Of a stretch of 64,000 nt of DNA, positions 8,094-15,898 are shown piece after piece. Both the position numbers and the translations under genes were made by a program. Under the pieces are notes generated by a model. That model did no database searches. It worked only from the letters and a program-made list of their open reading frames with translations, and had not been told where the DNA came from. The stretch spans positions 1 through 64,000 of the forward strand of contig NZ_JXDG01000061.1 in the NCBI RefSeq assembly GCF_000820515.1, in the 5' to 3' direction. The first letter of the stretch is position 1; every line of letters begins with the position of its first letter. The DNA comes from Pseudomonas batumici. Its GTDB lineage: Bacteria; Pseudomonadota; Gammaproteobacteria; Pseudomonadales; Pseudomonadaceae.

Positions 8094-9539
8094 TTACGAA
8101 CCGATGTAGCTGGTCTTGACGACGGTGTAGAACTCCTGCGCATAACGGCCTTGCTCACGGGAGCCGTAGGACGAACCTTTGCGCCCACCGAACGGCACGT
8201 GGTAGTCCACACCCGCCGTCGGCAGGTTGACCATCACCATCCCGGCCTGGGAGTGGCGCTTGAAGTGGTTGGCGTACTTCAGCGAGGTGGTGGCGATACC
8301 GGCGGAAAGCCCGAACTCGGTGTCGTTGGCCATGGCCAGCGCGGCTTCGTAATCGGCCACCCGGACGATGTTGGCCACCGGGCCGAAGATCTCTTCGCGG
8401 CTGATGCGCATCGAGGCTTCACTGTCGGCGAACAGCGTCGGGGCGAGGAAATAGCCTTCGGTATCGCAGGTCACCAGGCCACCGCCGGACACCAGCCGCG
8501 CGCCTTCGGACTGACCGATGTTGATGTAGCCCAAATCTTGCTCAAGCTGTGCCTGGGACACCACCGGACCAATGTCGGTACCACTCTTGAGCGCGTGACC
8601 GACCTTGATCGAACGCATGCGCTCGGCCATGGCCTCGACGAACCGGTCGTGGATCCCGGCGGTGACGATCAGCCGGCTGGAAGCCGTGCAGCGTTGGCCG
8701 GTGGAGTAGAACGCACTCTGCACCGCCAGCTCGACGGCCTGCTTGAGGTCGGCGTCATCGAGAATGATCTGCGGGTTCTTGCCGCCCATCTCCAGCTGCA
8801 CCTTGGCCTGGCGCGACACGCAGTTGACCGCGATCTGCCGGCCGACGCCGACGGAACCGGTGAAGCTGATGCCGTCGACTTTCGGGCTGTTGACCATCGC
8901 GTCGCCCACCAGGCGACCGCTGCCCATCACCAGGTTGAACACACCGGCCGGGAAACCGGCGCGGGAAATGATTTCCGCCAGGGCCCAGGCACAACCCGGC
9001 ACCAGTTCGGCGGGCTTGAGCACCACGCAGTTGCCGTAGGCCAGGGCCGGGGCGATCTTCCAGGCCGGGATGGCGATCGGGAAGTTCCACGGCGTGATCA
9101 GGCCGACCACGCCGAGGGCCTCGCGGGTCACTTCGACGTTGACGCCCGGACGCACCGACGGCAGGTAATCCCCCGACAGGCGCAGGCATTCGCCGGCGAA
9201 GAACTTGAAGATGTTGCCGGCACGGGTCACTTCGCCAATGGCCTCGGGCAGGGTCTTGCCCTCCTCCCGGGCCAGCAGGTGCCCCAGCTCTTCGCGGCGG
9301 GCGAGAATCTCCGAACCGACCTTGTCCAGCGCATCGCTGCGGGCCTGGATGCCCGAGGTGGACCAGGCGGGAAACGCCGCACGGGCGGCGTCGATGGCCG
9401 ACTGCACTTGAGCCAGGTCAGCCTTGGCGTATTCGCCAATGACATCGGACAAGTCCGACGGGTTGATATTGGCCGAGTAATCGGCACCGGCCACCCACTG
9501 GCCACCAATGTAGTTGTCGAAACGCTTTGCATCTGCCAC
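8094..9539 (-). CDS. 2-oxoglutarate semialdehyde (2,5-dioxopentanoate) dehydrogenase
   Basis: This 481-residue NAD(P)-dependent aldehyde dehydrogenase would oxidise 2-oxoglutarate semialdehyde to 2-oxoglutarate, the last step of hexarate breakdown. Visible motifs are the cofactor region ITPWNFPIAIP (148-158), the glycine motif FTGSVGVG (226-233), the catalytic general base E250 in LEMGGKNPQII, and the nucleophile C284 in GQRCTASSRL. The start is a GTG at 9539 with a strong AGGAGG upstream; no in-frame ATG is near. Its place between kdgD and the transporter gives the substrate; the fold alone would fit other aldehydes. Confidence 0.88.
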   Translation of the reverse strand: MADAKRFDNYIGGQWVAGADYSANINPSDLSDVIGEYAKADLAQVQSAIDAARAAFPAWSTSGIQARSDALDKVGSEILARREELGHLLAREEGKTLPEAIGEVTRAGNIFKFFAGECLRLSGDYLPSVRPGVNVEVTREALGVVGLITPWNFPIAIPAWKIAPALAYGNCVVLKPAELVPGCAWALAEIISRAGFPAGVFNLVMGSGRLVGDAMVNSPKVDGISFTGSVGVGRQIAVNCVSRQAKVQLEMGGKNPQIILDDADLKQAVELAVQSAFYSTGQRCTASSRLIVTAGIHDRFVEAMAERMRSIKVGHALKSGTDIGPVVSQAQLEQDLGYINIGQSEGARLVSGGGLVTCDTEGYFLAPTLFADSEASMRISREEIFGPVANIVRVADYEAALAMANDTEFGLSAGIATTSLKYANHFKRHSQAGMVMVNLPTAGVDYHVPFGGRKGSSYGSREQGRYAQEFYTVVKTSYIGS

Positions 9540-9597
9540 GGAAAACCTCCTGAACCGAAAAAGCCGCTGATTGCTCAGCGGCCTGGTTTATTCGTTC

Positions 9598-10509
9598 TTA
9601 CTGTGCGCCTTGCTTGTCGATCAGCGCGGCCAGGGCTTCGTATTCTTCCGGCAGCAGATCGGTCAGCGGCGTGCGCACGGGACCGGCGTCATGGCCGACG
9701 ATCTTCGCACCGGCCTTGATGATGCTCACAGCATAACCGGAGCGGCGGTTACGGATATCCAGGTACGGCAGGAAGAAGTCGTCGATGATCTTGGCGACGG
9801 TGGCGTGATCGTCGCGGGCAATGGCGTGGTAGAAATCCATCGCGGTTTTCGGGATGAAGTTGAACACCGCCGAGGAGTAGACCGGCACGCCCAGGGCCTT
9901 GTAGGCCGCGGCATAGACCTCGGCAGTCGGCAGGCCACCGAGGTAGCTGAAACGATCACCGAGGCGGCGGCGAATCGACACCATCAACTCGATATCCCCC
10001 AGGCCATCCTTGTAGCCGATCAGGTTCGGGCAGCGTTCGGCCAGGCGTTCCAGCAAGGGCGCGGTCAGGCGGCAGACATTGCGGTTGTAGACCACCACGC
10101 CGATCTTCACCGATTTGCACACGGCTTCAACGTGGGCGGCGACGCCTTCCTGGCTGGCTTCGGTCAGGTAGTGCGGCAGCAGCAGCAGGCCCTTGGCCCC
10201 CAGGCGCTCGGCCTCCTGGGCGTATTCGATGGCCTGGCGGGTCGAACCGCCGACACCGGCGAGAATCGGCACACTGCCGGAGCAGGTATCGACGGCGGTC
10301 TTGATCACTTCGGAATATTCACTGGCCGCCAGGGAGAAGAACTCACCGGTACCGCCGGCGGCGAACAGCGCGGTCGCGCCGTAAGGGGCCAGCCACTCCA
10401 GGCGCTTGACGTAGCCGGCGCGATGGAAATCGCCCTGGGCAGTGAAATCGGTCACCGGGAAGGACAGCAAGCCGGAGGAGAGGATGGACTTCAGTTCTTG
10501 TGGATTCAT
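9598..10509 (-). CDS. kdgD: 5-dehydro-4-deoxyglucarate dehydratase
   Basis: A 303-residue DHDPS/NAL-superfamily TIM barrel that dehydrates and decarboxylates 5-keto-4-deoxyglucarate to 2-oxoglutarate semialdehyde. The Schiff-base lysine is K167 in LIGYKDGLGD, the catalytic tyrosine is Y141 in VVVYNRNV, and the substrate-carboxylate loop is GGTGEFFSL (52-60). I chose the ATG at 10509 (MNPQELKSIL) because family proteins begin there and AGGG lies upstream; an in-frame 29-residue extension to 10596 looks non-coding and would run through the putative operator. It is the first gene of the galactarate operon, so the promoter and operator lie just upstream. Confidence 0.92.
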   Translation of the reverse strand: MNPQELKSILSSGLLSFPVTDFTAQGDFHRAGYVKRLEWLAPYGATALFAAGGTGEFFSLAASEYSEVIKTAVDTCSGSVPILAGVGGSTRQAIEYAQEAERLGAKGLLLLPHYLTEASQEGVAAHVEAVCKSVKIGVVVYNRNVCRLTAPLLERLAERCPNLIGYKDGLGDIELMVSIRRRLGDRFSYLGGLPTAEVYAAAYKALGVPVYSSAVFNFIPKTAMDFYHAIARDDHATVAKIIDDFFLPYLDIRNRRSGYAVSIIKAGAKIVGHDAGPVRTPLTDLLPEEYEALAALIDKQGAQ

Positions 10510-10568
10510 TATTCGAACACCCTGGGAGCACGTTGTGATGAAAGAGACAGCGCAGGCTGGCTGATGTC

Positions 10569-10582
10569 GTACGTCATCGTAC
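10569..10582. promoter_or_regulatory. probable GntR operator upstream of kdgD
   Basis: GTACG-TCAT-CGTAC is a perfect inverted repeat about 60 bases upstream of the kdgD start. The minus strand reads TTGTACGATGACGTACGAC, and the nine-base half TTGTACGAT recurs at 13493-13501 just upstream of the FadR-type regulator gene. FadR/FCD regulators commonly bind short repeats of this design (GTnnnnnAC-like). This supports control of the galactarate operon and of its own gene by the regulator at 12690. The assignment is inferred, not tested. Confidence 0.6.
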
Positions 10583-10675
10583 AACTTAAATAACAAAGGT
10601 CAACAGGTATCGCTCAAGAAATCTCACAAACCATTTCCCTCCTTGACGTAGGAAATTTTTCATCTATATTCGATT

Positions 10676-10699
10676 TTAACTGTATATATATACAGTTAA
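10676..10699. promoter_or_regulatory. 24-base perfect AT-rich palindrome
   Basis: The arm TTAACTGTATAT is followed immediately by its exact reverse complement. It lies 37 bases before the start of the phospholipase-like gene and 166 bases before kdgD on the other strand, in a distinctly AT-rich stretch. It could be a dimeric regulator operator overlapping the promoter of the phospholipase-like gene. Which regulator binds it is not evident, and it differs from the GTACG repeat nearby. Confidence 0.5.
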
Positions 10700-10735
10700 T
10701 TGAAACGAAAAAGACGACATATCAAGGAGCTAGAA

Positions 10736-12373
10736 ATGTCAGCTACTCAACGGATCGCAGGGGATTTCCTGCTGCACGACGGCAAGGTCATTGCCGAACT
10801 CGACACCCTCTTTACCGAACGGGGCATCGCGATTCCAGGCGACGGCGCGGCCGTGATCCTGCTCGCCGAAGGTCATCACACCCTCAAGTATCACCAGCCG
10901 ACGACGCCCGGCGTCGCACCCAAGGGCTCGCCTCAGGCGCGTTTCGAAGGTGGTGAACACACAGCTATCGGCGACAGCGCCCTGCTGCGTTTTGCCAAGG
11001 ACGCACCAGCCATTCCGGCCTGGCAGGTCGAACTGCACCTGACCAACGGTCTGGCCCTGACCTATGGCCAGATCATCGCCCTGGGCGGAGATTTCTACGG
11101 TATCCCGGACCGCCCGATCGCCGATGGCGCCACCCTGGCGGAACGTCAGGCGCGCTTCAGCGCATCCTTCAACTCGTTGGCGACGCTGCCCGCCTCCCGG
11201 GAAGAAGCGCAGAAGATCCTGCAAGTGATGAAAACCGAGATCAACGCCGCCAACCAGGCGATCAAGGACGGCAAGCAGCCTCACGAAGCCTACGACGAAC
11301 TGGGCGATACCCTGTCCGGCGAGTGGAACAAGATCACCGGTGGCGGCAGCTTCGCCTCGCCGCTGTACCCCCTGGGCCGCTACCTGAAACTGGCCGCCAG
11401 CAACTGGGACCACTTCGGCGAATGGGCCTTGCTGGCCTACCAGGCCGGTCACGCCGCTGCCTTGCAACAGGCCGTCGTGGCCCGCAAGAGTGGCACCGAC
11501 CAGGACCTGGAACTGGCCTACGCGATGAATGCCTTTGCCGATCACTTCCTTACCGACCTGTTCTCCGCCGGCCATTTGCGTGTGCCGCGCAAGCAACTGG
11601 CCGACAGCGTCACGCCCGCCGACGTGGGTTCGCTGATCTCCCGTTTCATGCACGACGAGGACAGCAAGTACGGCCTGAAAGTCAGCAACGCTCGCGGCGA
11701 GCGCTGGAATTGCTACGGCGACAAGCGCTATTTCGACACGATTGACAGCAGCAACCGGCTCCAGGTCAAACAGGCGGTGCAGCAGTCGGTGGATGAAGTG
11801 TTCGCGGCGTTTCTCAGTGGCGTCGTCGTACCCCCCGAGAGCTTTGCCGCCCTGCGCTCGGTACCGGACCTGGCGAAGGTGGAAAACAGCCAGGACAACC
11901 TGAATTTCGCCCCGCTGTTCGCCCTCAAGGGCAAGACCGTGCTGCGCCGCAACGACGTCAACAACCTCAACGACCGCAGCCAGAGCGACAGCTGGTGGGG
12001 CTGGAGTACCTATCTGCTGCTCAAGGACTACAAACCGAACCTGCCCGCGGGTTATCTCAACCCGCCCGGCGTGGCCCCGGCGATCAAGGCCGATGGCTGG
12101 CAGAGCCGCAACCCCAGCGAGCCCAACTGGCTGCCGGGCAATGCCGTGCGGTATGCCTTCAGCTACACCAAGGGGCTGGACGAGTCCTATATCGGCCCGT
12201 GGACGGCCTATGCCGAACTGACCGATCGCTTCCAGCCAACCTTGAATGTACCGGCGGATGCGTCAGTGGGGGCAACGGGACGCCATGTGTTCCGCCAGTT
12301 CCGCGGCGGTTCGCCCGAGCTGATCGGCACGCTGGACGGCCAGGCCACGACCTTTATCGACAATCATCAGTGA
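10736..12373 (+). CDS. phospholipase C-like protein (zinc PLC/S1-P1 fold)
   Basis: This 545-residue protein has a central helical domain that looks like zinc-dependent phospholipase C. Candidate metal ligands appear in order as H226 (NWDHF), H239 (AYQAGH), and H270, D274 and H280 in AFADHFLTDLFSAGH. An N-terminal region (1-120) looks beta-rich and carries no Sec signal or Tat motif, so if the enzyme acts outside the cell it needs another export route. The start at 10736 is set by AAGGAG eight bases upstream; an upstream in-frame ATG at 10700 lacks this. A 63-residue gene follows after 14 bases with its own strong ribosome site, suggesting a two-gene unit. The lipase activity itself is inferred. 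Confidence 0.65.
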   Translation: MSATQRIAGDFLLHDGKVIAELDTLFTERGIAIPGDGAAVILLAEGHHTLKYHQPTTPGVAPKGSPQARFEGGEHTAIGDSALLRFAKDAPAIPAWQVELHLTNGLALTYGQIIALGGDFYGIPDRPIADGATLAERQARFSASFNSLATLPASREEAQKILQVMKTEINAANQAIKDGKQPHEAYDELGDTLSGEWNKITGGGSFASPLYPLGRYLKLAASNWDHFGEWALLAYQAGHAAALQQAVVARKSGTDQDLELAYAMNAFADHFLTDLFSAGHLRVPRKQLADSVTPADVGSLISRFMHDEDSKYGLKVSNARGERWNCYGDKRYFDTIDSSNRLQVKQAVQQSVDEVFAAFLSGVVVPPESFAALRSVPDLAKVENSQDNLNFAPLFALKGKTVLRRNDVNNLNDRSQSDSWWGWSTYLLLKDYKPNLPAGYLNPPGVAPAIKADGWQSRNPSEPNWLPGNAVRYAFSYTKGLDESYIGPWTAYAELTDRFQPTLNVPADASVGATGRHVFRQFRGGSPELIGTLDGQATTFIDNHQ

Positions 12374-12387
12374 CAAGGAGAGCACCC

Positions 12388-12579
12388 ATGACCTTTACCG
12401 TAAAACTCGAACTGGCTTCCGGTCAGTCACTCAAGGATATGCCGCTGGAACTGCTGGCCGATGGCGTGGCGGTTGCCCGGGCGAAGGCAGATGCAACCGG
12501 CAAAGTTGCGTTTGATGTGCCGGCGAAAGCCGCGAAATGGGCGGTGCGCGTGGATCGGACGATCCTGAAAGGCGCATAG
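12388..12579 (+). CDS. small protein paired with the phospholipase-like gene
   Basis: This 63-residue ORF starts at an ATG with an excellent AAGGAGAG site and lies 14 bases after the phospholipase-like gene. The sequence alternates in a beta-strand pattern (MTFTVKLELASGQSLKDMPL, then VDRTILKGA at the end), suggesting one small beta-sandwich or transthyretin-like domain. It has no signal peptide and no cysteine. Tight coupling suggests co-function, for example as a binding or immunity partner or an accessory domain, but nothing in the sequence proves this. I do not recognise the family. Confidence 0.6.
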   Translation: MTFTVKLELASGQSLKDMPLELLADGVAVARAKADATGKVAFDVPAKAAKWAVRVDRTILKGA

Positions 12580-12589
12580 AGAACCTGGT

Positions 12590-12661
12590 GTGGGAGCGGA
12601 GCTTGCCCGCGAAGGCGGCCTTGAGGTCGCCAAAAGCTTCGCGGGCAAGCTCCGCTCCCAC
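12590..12661. repeat. REP inverted pair, 25-base perfect arms
   Basis: The left arm (12590-12614, beginning GTGGGAGCGGAGCTTGCCCG) is exactly complementary to the right arm (12637-12661), with a 22-base spacer. It separates the 63-residue gene from the convergent regulator gene. This is the cleanest REP pair in the window and could form a large hairpin that ends both transcripts. Confidence 0.85.
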
Positions 12662-12689
12662 AAGGTCCGTATTTCAGGCTTCGAGCTAC

Positions 12690-13448
12690 TTAGCCCTTCT
12701 GCGCCTCGGCCTCTTCATGGGCCTGGCGCAGCCGCTCGCGGCTGTTGGTCAAATGCAGGCGCATGGCCGCCCGCGCCGCATCGGAATCCTGGCGGGCAAT
12801 TGCTTCATAGATCTCTTCGTGCTCACGCCCCAGCCGGTTCATGTAGTGCTGCTGGTCATCATGGGCCAGCCGCGCCGAGTTCAAGCGGGTCCGGGGAATG
12901 ATGCTGGTGCCCAGGTGGGTCATGATATCGGTGAAGTAACGGTTGCCGGTGGCCAGGGCAATCTGCAGGTGGAACTGGAAATCCGAAGCCACCGCATCGC
13001 TGGCATGGGCCGCGCTTTCATTCAACGCATCCAGCGCTGCACGCATCGCCGCCAACTGTTCCGTGGTGCGCCGCTGCGCTGCCAACCCCGCCGACTCAAC
13101 CTCCAGGCTGATACGCAACTCCAGAATCGCCAGCACATCGCGCAGGGTCACCACCGTCGCCGGATCGATACGAAAACCGCTGGGGCTCGGCGTATCCAGG
13201 ACAAAGGTACCGATGCCATGCCGGGTTTCCACCTGCCCGGCCGCCTGCAGGCGCGAGATGGCCTCGCGCACCACCGTACGGCTGACGCCATGGGCATCCA
13301 TGATCGCCGACTCGGTGGGCAACTTGTCCCCACGCTTGAGCTGGCCGTCGCGGATCTGCTCGGTGAGTACCGTGACCAGTTCCTGGGCAAGGCTGCGGCG
13401 CTTTCGGGTCGGGCGAAGCCCGGCGCTCTGGTTTTCCATATCGAACAT
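12690..13448 (-). CDS. FadR/GntR-family regulator of the galactarate operon (likely)
   Basis: A 252-residue regulator with an N-terminal winged helix (about residues 18-85) and a C-terminal FCD ligand domain. The DNA-binding part contains RGDKLPTESAIMDAHGVSRTVVREAISRLQAAGQVETRHGIGTFV in pieces typical of FadR members, and the FCD half carries acidic and histidine residues (for example FQFHLQIALATGNRYF and LGREHEEIYEAI) that usually bind a metal and a carboxylic ligand. It lies about 2 kb from kdgD with the phospholipase-like pair between. The shared TTGTACGAT element upstream of both this gene and kdgD supports a role as the hexarate-responsive regulator. Confidence 0.85.
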   Translation of the reverse strand: MFDMENQSAGLRPTRKRRSLAQELVTVLTEQIRDGQLKRGDKLPTESAIMDAHGVSRTVVREAISRLQAAGQVETRHGIGTFVLDTPSPSGFRIDPATVVTLRDVLAILELRISLEVESAGLAAQRRTTEQLAAMRAALDALNESAAHASDAVASDFQFHLQIALATGNRYFTDIMTHLGTSIIPRTRLNSARLAHDDQQHYMNRLGREHEEIYEAIARQDSDAARAAMRLHLTNSRERLRQAHEEAEAQKG

Positions 13449-13492
13449 CTATCTCGGCTGAACGGCTGAGCCCGCATCATAGCTCAACCGGG

Positions 13493-13501
13493 TTGTACGA
13501 T
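13493..13501 (+). promoter_or_regulatory. half-site matching the kdgD operator
   Basis: TTGTACGAT is identical to one arm of the inverted repeat upstream of kdgD and lies 45 bases before the regulator start, in the gap to the ABC exporter gene. Autoregulation is a reasonable inference. A second arm is not clear here. Confidence 0.4.
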
Positions 13502-13510
13502 CACTCTTGG

Positions 13511-15241
13511 CTATGCACTGACCGCGTCCTGAGTGACCAGGTGTCCACGCTCGATACGCAGATGCCGTGGGTGGAATTTGTTCAGGCTGCTGCGATGGCC
13601 GACGCTGACAATGCTCAAGCCCGGGATCTGGTCGATCAGCGCCTGATACAATGCCGCCTCATCCTCCTCGTCCATGGCCGCCGTGGCTTCGTCGAGGAAC
13701 AGCCATTGCGGCGCATAGAGCAGCGCACGGGCGAAGGCCAGGCGCTGCTGCTCACCCGGCGACAACATCCGCTGCCAGTGATTGCTTTCGTCCAGTCGTC
13801 CGGCCAGGTGCGGCAGGCGACAGGTCTGCAAGACTTCCTGATAACGCTCATCCGGGTAAGCATCGCCCGGCTGTGGATAACTCATCGCCTCACGCAGGCT
13901 GCCAATCGGCAAGTAAGGTTTCTGCGGCAGGAACAGCGAACGCCCGACCGGCAAGCGAATGCTGCCGCCGCCCCGGGGCCAGAGGTTGCCCATGGCGCGC
14001 AACAGGGTGCTTTTGCCACTGCCGGAACGCCCGCTGAGCATCACCCTTTCGCCCGGGGCCACACTCATGTGCGCACCCGCCAGCAAATGCCGACCGTCCG
14101 CCAGCTCCAAGTCCAGGTTGTTCACCTGCAACGCTTCACCCTGGCTCTGCACCTCGATGGCCGGCGCACGGCCTTCATTGTCGTCCATGGCCTGACGGAA
14201 ACTCAGCAAGCGGTCACAGGTCGCCTTCCATACCGCGATAGTGGAGTACGCGTCGATGAACCAGCTGAAGTTTTCCTGCACATTGCCAAAGGCCGAGTTG
14301 ATCTGCATCAGCTCGCCAAGCTGGATCTTGCCGGCGAAATAGCGTGGCGCCGCCACCATGAAGGGAAAGATGATCGCGATCTGAGTGTAACCGGAGGTGA
14401 AGAACGTCAGGCGCTTGGTGACCCGCATCAGCGCCCAGTAGTTGGACCAGACCTTGCCGAAACGTGTACTGAGACGCTGGTTCTCATTGGGCTCGCCGTC
14501 ATACAGGGCAATGCTTTCGGCGTTTTCACGAACCCGTACCAACGAGAAGCGCATATCGGCTTCAAAGCGTTGTTGTTGATTATTCAGCGGGATCAGGTGG
14601 CTGCCGATCACCCGGGTCAACCAACTGCCGATGACCGCATAGAGGAAGGCGCACCAGAACATGTAGCCGGGAATGGTGATGCCAAAGACTTCGATACTTC
14701 CCGATATCCCCCAGAGAATGATCGAGAACGACACCAGACTGACCACCGTGCGAAACAGCCCCAAGCCCAGACTCAAGGTGTCGCTGGTAAAGCTGTTGAG
14801 GTCTTCACTCAGTCGTTGGTCCGGGTTGTCGGTATTCCCGCCCGACTCCATCTGGTAGTAGTTCTTGTGCTCGAGCCAGCGTTTGAAATGCTGCTCGGTC
14901 AGCCAGCGGCGCCAGCTGATGGTCAGCATCTGGGTCAGGTACAGCCGATAGACCGCACCGAGGATGGCAACCGCGGCAATACCGCCGAAATACAGGATCA
15001 GGTGCCAGAAGGCCTCACTGTTTTTCTCCTGCAAGGCGTTGTAGAAATCCTTGTACCAATTGTTGAACCAGACCGAGATGCCAACGCTGAATAGCGACAG
15101 GCCCACGACACTGATCAGCAAAAACCAGGCTTTGCCCTTCTCCTCACTGCGCCAGTAAGGCGAGGCCAGTTGCCAGACCCTACGAAAAAAATGCCCTTTT
15201 ACTGCATCGTTGACCACGGAATATTCAGCGTTCTTAGTCAT
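13511..15241 (-). CDS. SbmA/BacA-like ABC transporter, fused permease-ATPase (YddA type)
   Basis: This is a 576-residue inner-membrane half-transporter. Residues 1-330 form the SbmA/BacA-like membrane domain with about six spans and the family motif NPDQRLSEDLNSF near 150. Residues 360-576 form the ATPase domain with Walker A GRSGSGKSTLL, signature region LSPGEQQRLAFARAL and Walker B WLFLDEATAAMD. It presumably works as a homodimer. Family members move peptides, cobalamin or long-chain acyl compounds; the substrate here is unknown. It is transcribed alone between the GntR regulator gene and roxR. Confidence 0.85.
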   Translation of the reverse strand: MTKNAEYSVVNDAVKGHFFRRVWQLASPYWRSEEKGKAWFLLISVVGLSLFSVGISVWFNNWYKDFYNALQEKNSEAFWHLILYFGGIAAVAILGAVYRLYLTQMLTISWRRWLTEQHFKRWLEHKNYYQMESGGNTDNPDQRLSEDLNSFTSDTLSLGLGLFRTVVSLVSFSIILWGISGSIEVFGITIPGYMFWCAFLYAVIGSWLTRVIGSHLIPLNNQQQRFEADMRFSLVRVRENAESIALYDGEPNENQRLSTRFGKVWSNYWALMRVTKRLTFFTSGYTQIAIIFPFMVAAPRYFAGKIQLGELMQINSAFGNVQENFSWFIDAYSTIAVWKATCDRLLSFRQAMDDNEGRAPAIEVQSQGEALQVNNLDLELADGRHLLAGAHMSVAPGERVMLSGRSGSGKSTLLRAMGNLWPRGGGSIRLPVGRSLFLPQKPYLPIGSLREAMSYPQPGDAYPDERYQEVLQTCRLPHLAGRLDESNHWQRMLSPGEQQRLAFARALLYAPQWLFLDEATAAMDEEDEAALYQALIDQIPGLSIVSVGHRSSLNKFHPRHLRIERGHLVTQDAVSA

Positions 15242-15337
15242 TCTAAGGCTCGGTTGGAGTAGGAAATTTCACCAACCGATCATAGATGATTCGCACCCGG
15301 CGTAGGGCGCTTTGCGACGGACTCGTTCAGCGCCGGT

Positions 15338-15898
15338 TCAGCGCCGCACCGGCCGCTTCTGCAATTTGCGCTGCAAGGTCCGCCGATGCATGCCCAGGGC
15401 GCGGGCGGTGGCGGAGATATTGCCTTCGTGTTCGGTCAGTACGCGCTGGATATGCTCCCATTGCAGGCGATCCACCGACATCGGGTTTTCCGGCACCAGG
15501 GTATCGAGGTCGGCATGCTCGGAGAGCAAGGCCGCCAGCACGTCGTCGGCATCCGCCGGCTTGCACAGGTAGTTGCAGGCACCGCGCTTGATCGCCTCCA
15601 CCGCCGTGGCGATGCTCGAGTAGCCGGTGAGGATCAGCACACGCATCTCCGGATCGAGCTCCAGCAGCTTGGGCAGCAGCACCAGGCCGGAGTCGCCGTC
15701 CATCTTCAGGTCCAGCGCGGCATAGTCCGGCACGTCCTGCTGGGCCAGGATCAGGCCCTCTTCGGCCGAACCGGCGGTGCTGACGCGAAAGCCGCGGCGG
15801 CTCATGGCCCGCGCCATCACGCGGGTAAAGGTGGCGTCGTCGTCCACCAGCAACAGATGCGGCAGTTCCTCGCCTTCGACCTGGATTTCGTCACTCAT
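15338..15898 (-). CDS. roxR: redox response regulator RoxR (RegA/PrrA/ActR family)
   Basis: A 186-residue response regulator with an N-terminal receiver domain (phospho-acceptor D63 in ALDLKMDGDSG; acidic pocket VDDD 18-21; T92-region LILTGYSS; K in YLCKPAD) and a short Fis-type helix-turn-helix at the end (GNISATARALGMHRRTLQRKL). This compact layout is typical of RegA/PrrA/RoxR. In Pseudomonas RoxR controls terminal oxidases, including the cyanide-insensitive oxidase. The start codon overlaps the roxS stop (ATGA), so the two are translationally coupled. The promoter is upstream of roxS. Confidence 0.93.
   Translation of the reverse strand: MSDEIQVEGEELPHLLLVDDDATFTRVMARAMSRRGFRVSTAGSAEEGLILAQQDVPDYAALDLKMDGDSGLVLLPKLLELDPEMRVLILTGYSSIATAVEAIKRGACNYLCKPADADDVLAALLSEHADLDTLVPENPMSVDRLQWEHIQRVLTEHEGNISATARALGMHRRTLQRKLQKRPVRR

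Noticed and set aside
12590..12661. Possible CRISPR or insertion-sequence ends
   Set aside because: A single inverted pair with a short spacer and no transposase; it fits the REP family seen elsewhere in the window.
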